Source of the DNA: Parabacteroides sp.
GTDB lineage: Bacteria > Bacteroidota > Bacteroidia > Bacteroidales > Tannerellaceae
DNA: 64,000 nt
Assembly: GCA_022775005.1 (NCBI GenBank)
Contig: JALFJR010000047.1
Coordinates: 20,325-84,324, forward strand
Direction: 5' to 3'
Shown: positions 62,801-64,000 of the stretch, piece by piece
Layout: the number at the start of each line of letters is the position of its first letter
Position numbering within the stretch: the first letter of the stretch is position 1
Translations under genes and position numbers: made by a program
The notes under the pieces: generated by a model
What the model saw: the letters and a program-made list of their open reading frames with translations, nothing else
What the model was told of the DNA's origin: nothing
The model's database searches: none

Positions 62801-63751
62801 TTCTGTCAATACTTGATTGCCATCGGCCCAGCTGTAGGTTCCGATCACTTTGGTCTCTCCGCTTACTGCCTTACCAGGAGTTAAATGATACATCGACAAA
62901 GGCAACCCAGCTTCTAAGACACTTTCTTGCAAAGCGGCAGGCGTGCTGATCGTTGGCACGGACTTATTGGTAATGGTCATGACAACCATTTCATTCAAAG
63001 CTTCATACTGCGAGTCTGCTTTGCGAGTAAAGAAGACATAATAGGTACCTACCTCTTTCACGCCATCTACCACCTCCGTATAAGTATCCTCGGATTTAGT
63101 GTAGTATTTCACTGTAATTCCTTTGATATCAGCTGGAGTTGTCGTATAGGTAAGCGTATAGGTCTTATTATCCTCTTTGATAAAGGTCGTTTTATCTACC
63201 TTGATCGTTATCTGAGGGCGATTCGTCCAGAACGTTTGTTTATAATCTTTCCCTGCTGGTTGACTCTCAAAGCTGGAATAGCCTTCGGCTTCAACCCAGT
63301 CGGCTAAAGAAGAGCCATTCTTTTCTGCATTTGTATCAGCCCAAATCTGTGCGTTCTCAGATAGCGTGCTGTTTCTAATAGTAAGCTTCGGATCTGTGGT
63401 TACGCCCTCGCCTTTACCGACCTCGATACCACCCCAAGCATTGCCGGAGGTTTGAATGCCGGTAGCGGTTACTGTAGAACCATTGACAAACATACCACCC
63501 GCCAAGTTGTCTTTCAGGGCTACGTTCTCTAACCTGATGTTTTCCGCTTGATAGACATGCAAGCCGTAGTTGTTAGCATCTTGGATGGTCAAGTTCTTGA
63601 TTGTTGTGCCATTTGCCCCTGATCCATTCAAGGTAATCAGGTTTTTGCCACTTACAGCAGGCTCACTTTTATCCTTATTCTTAATGATTGTCTCATTCGA
63701 GCTTTCTCCCACTAATGTAATAGATTTGTCAATCTTAAACGGCTCTGACAA
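59831..63751 (-). CDS. Very large repeat surface protein (beta-helix, MBG and bacterial-repeat domains), no credible start
   Basis: At least 1306 residues. N-terminus: a right-handed beta-helix (SITLVGESSNETIIKN, TIKNLTIQDANNYGLHVY, IRLENVALKDNLAGGMFVNGS). Middle: several copies of a bacterial repeat domain (FTGWKGLDNSS, NGTLTVKNGSATVTSG, KGYKLASSEQAREEKTINADVTITASF) and MBG-type strands (YVYNGRAQAFVV, TITKAPVIITA). C-terminus: a fibronectin-like domain (AVITWEKISGATSYKLFLY) and a type IX sorting domain ending EKVIVK. The TTG at 63751 is only the first possible start: the frame continues upstream as protein-like sequence (NYQIILPAGTYELSEPFK) to a TAA at 63872-63874 with no ATG, GTG or TTG. 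It is a 5'-truncated, silent or pseudogene copy, or uses a non-standard start. Confidence 0.75.
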   Translation of the reverse strand: MSEPFKIDKSITLVGESSNETIIKNKDKSEPAVSGKNLITLNGSGANGTTIKNLTIQDANNYGLHVYQAENIRLENVALKDNLAGGMFVNGSTVTATGIQTSGNAWGGIEVGKGEGVTTDPKLTIRNSTLSENAQIWADTNAEKNGSSLADWVEAEGYSSFESQPAGKDYKQTFWTNRPQITIKVDKTTFIKEDNKTYTLTYTTTPADIKGITVKYYTKSEDTYTEVVDGVKEVGTYYVFFTRKADSQYEALNEMVVMTITNKSVPTISTPAALQESVLEAGLPLSMYHLTPGKAVSGETKVIGTYSWADGNQVLTEGENTLTYIFTPSNLAEMDIATGTIKATAKRYFTVKTGVSANGKATINNKSASDHYEKDTRLTLTVTPDEGYTFTGWKGLDNSSLTYTVTKDEELIAEFAKKKFTVNYTNPENGTLTVKNGSATVTSGATLDYGTVLTVEVSANDGYTAEAITTTGSALVKGEIFLDANTTITATLAAKPATPKKITVTQPAGETIRLTDKTTGKEIVAGSEVADGTVIIIERTPNKGYKLASSEQAREEKTINADVTITASFDQETYTVTTPTSGTGYTLTVSKTSSLFYGEVVTYTSSLSAGYKGIAMMVNEKEVPANGSFIVTGDMTVKYIVEAKAEVKILGENQSYVYNGRAQAFVVKTTPAGLTNVNVTYKKNGIEVGTPTDAGEYDVLITRAEDENYKAFSATKTLTITKAPVIITARPNAAPSAEDDKGGKASVAGTWSSGAKPENPVKPILRAAEDQYAIFTPSSDNYAQGYCLPGSAMNINVKINQPTDGSGTISVWDGNLQIVNNESNNALSGSELTIYATPAVGYKLKSLKIGNEVQTAQADGSFTVTPTADITVSAEFEAKASLNPTISGTNNLVYDGTVKSVTISATDVTTGWNYSVQQNGITVSPINAGTYDLLITREEDDTYQAYRQLHSGALVIGKATPTATAPSATVLKGALLSTAALSGGASTTDGTFVWENPNATFTTNGTANMKFIPSDAANFNEVSSIQANVTVSDVQAVTFTQPEHATLTVKRGETVLQSGDLIANGDVLTITVTPENGYILESLKVNGSSFSNGGTYTVANGTTVMIVATTKEYVAPIIPDEGGGSSDPDPEPEIPTVSNPVVAERTATTAVITWEKISGATSYKLFLYAKKTDSTPLKIYEFDKDGKLKATTISFNLTGLEEGKSYYVETAAYNALGTLLVKKSLTLSETPTGIEAISEGSQLYTVKGAIVVAPAEPLQVAIYSVAGQLLFNDEVSYLTQMPAKAGIYIVAIQKGNDRLTEKVIVK

Positions 63752-63911
63752 TTCATAGGTGCCAGCAGGAAGAATGATTTGATAGTTATCAAAAGCTGTC
63801 GGAAGTAAAGCCGTATTGACTCCATCTGTAATGGAATAATATAAGCAGTTTGATAAACCGTAAGCATTCGATTAACCACAGTGCATCCATTTCGGCTCAT
63901 TCAACGGACAT

Positions 63912-63937
63912 AAAAAAGGGATCCCCGCAAGGATCCC
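63912..63937 (-). terminator. Intrinsic terminator of an upstream leftward gene
   Basis: On the minus strand GGGATCC (63937-63931) pairs with GGATCCC (63924-63918), followed by TTTTTT (63917-63912). It ends a transcript that starts outside the window and lies only about 40 bases from the coding frame of the beta-helix protein. 63938-64000 shows no feature I can assign. Confidence 0.8.
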
Positions 63938-64000
63938 TCCAAAGATCATACATCTCATAGCCAAGGCTGTGGTTCTGTATATCTTTACATTCACATAGTT

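Noticed and set aside
63712-63900. 62-residue ORF MSRNGCTVVN... as the true N-terminus of the beta-helix protein
   Set aside because: It is in a different frame from the beta-helix sequence and has no signal peptide; the protein-like frame runs alongside it.

Overview
The window looks like a core-genome chromosomal segment of a Bacteroidales bacterium, most likely Parabacteroides. The evidence is the Bacteroidetes promoter style (TAnnTTTG -7 boxes in front of many genes, and TTTG about 18-21 bases upstream in the clearest cases), weak Shine-Dalgarno sites, the DUF4252, DUF4271, DUF4294 and DUF4954 families, type IX secretion-like C-termini, and a 1139-residue DUF6383-type surface protein of the kind seen in Parabacteroides. 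Genus is an inference. I see no phage, insertion sequence, CRISPR array or rRNA.

Layout. 1-2.5 kb: a partial outer-membrane barrel gene (-), cut by the window edge and missing from the ORF track; DUF4294; a TrmH-type RNA methyltransferase. 2.5-10.8 kb: nadA with a YitT membrane protein, yaaA, a Tat-exported Gfo/Idh oxidoreductase, and leuS with a second YitT paralogue. 10.9-16.3 kb: an HGSNAT-like acyltransferase, a SulP transporter, rubrerythrin and nadB. 16.3-17.1 kb: an 818-base gene-free stretch holding a sequence that matches the ParB-binding parS consensus. 17.1-20.8 kb: the DUF6383 protein and a candidate structured RNA. 20.8-29.3 kb: hflX-DUF4954, xerD, then aroQ, pyk, O-methyltransferase, rbfA and a LolC/E-like permease in a row. 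29.4-33.8 kb: mutS converging on an ECF sigma operon flanked by two DUF4252 genes. 34-38.2 kb: DUF4271, hemD, rnpA, yidD, tatD, tyrS and tRNA-Gln. 38.4-45.5 kb: M28 peptidase, murF, a PfkB kinase, an MFS transporter and an OmpA/TPR lipoprotein. 45.7-51.6 kb: a secreted trypsin-like protease, a protein with the zinc-ligand pattern of the phospholipase C/P1 nuclease superfamily, and class I fumarase. 51.8-59.3 kb: a leftward six-gene run cysE, THUMP methyltransferase, DPP IV-like peptidase, purD, a membrane protein and YqaA. 59.5-64 kb: a small winged-helix protein and a very large beta-helix/repeat surface protein with no credible start codon.

Functions that work together: NadA and NadB make quinolinate for NAD; RnpA and YidD sit beside HemD and TatD as in other Bacteroidetes; RbfA, HflX, the THUMP methyltransferase, TrmH, LeuS, TyrS and tRNA-Gln serve translation; several exported proteins (DUF6383, protease, beta-helix protein, DPP IV) serve the cell envelope and nutrient capture.

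Most notable: the parS match at 16448, a phased array of four HindIII-centred palindromes at 51655-51736, the zinc-site protein at 48003, the startless surface gene at the right end, and a set of palindromes that fill the gaps between convergent genes.
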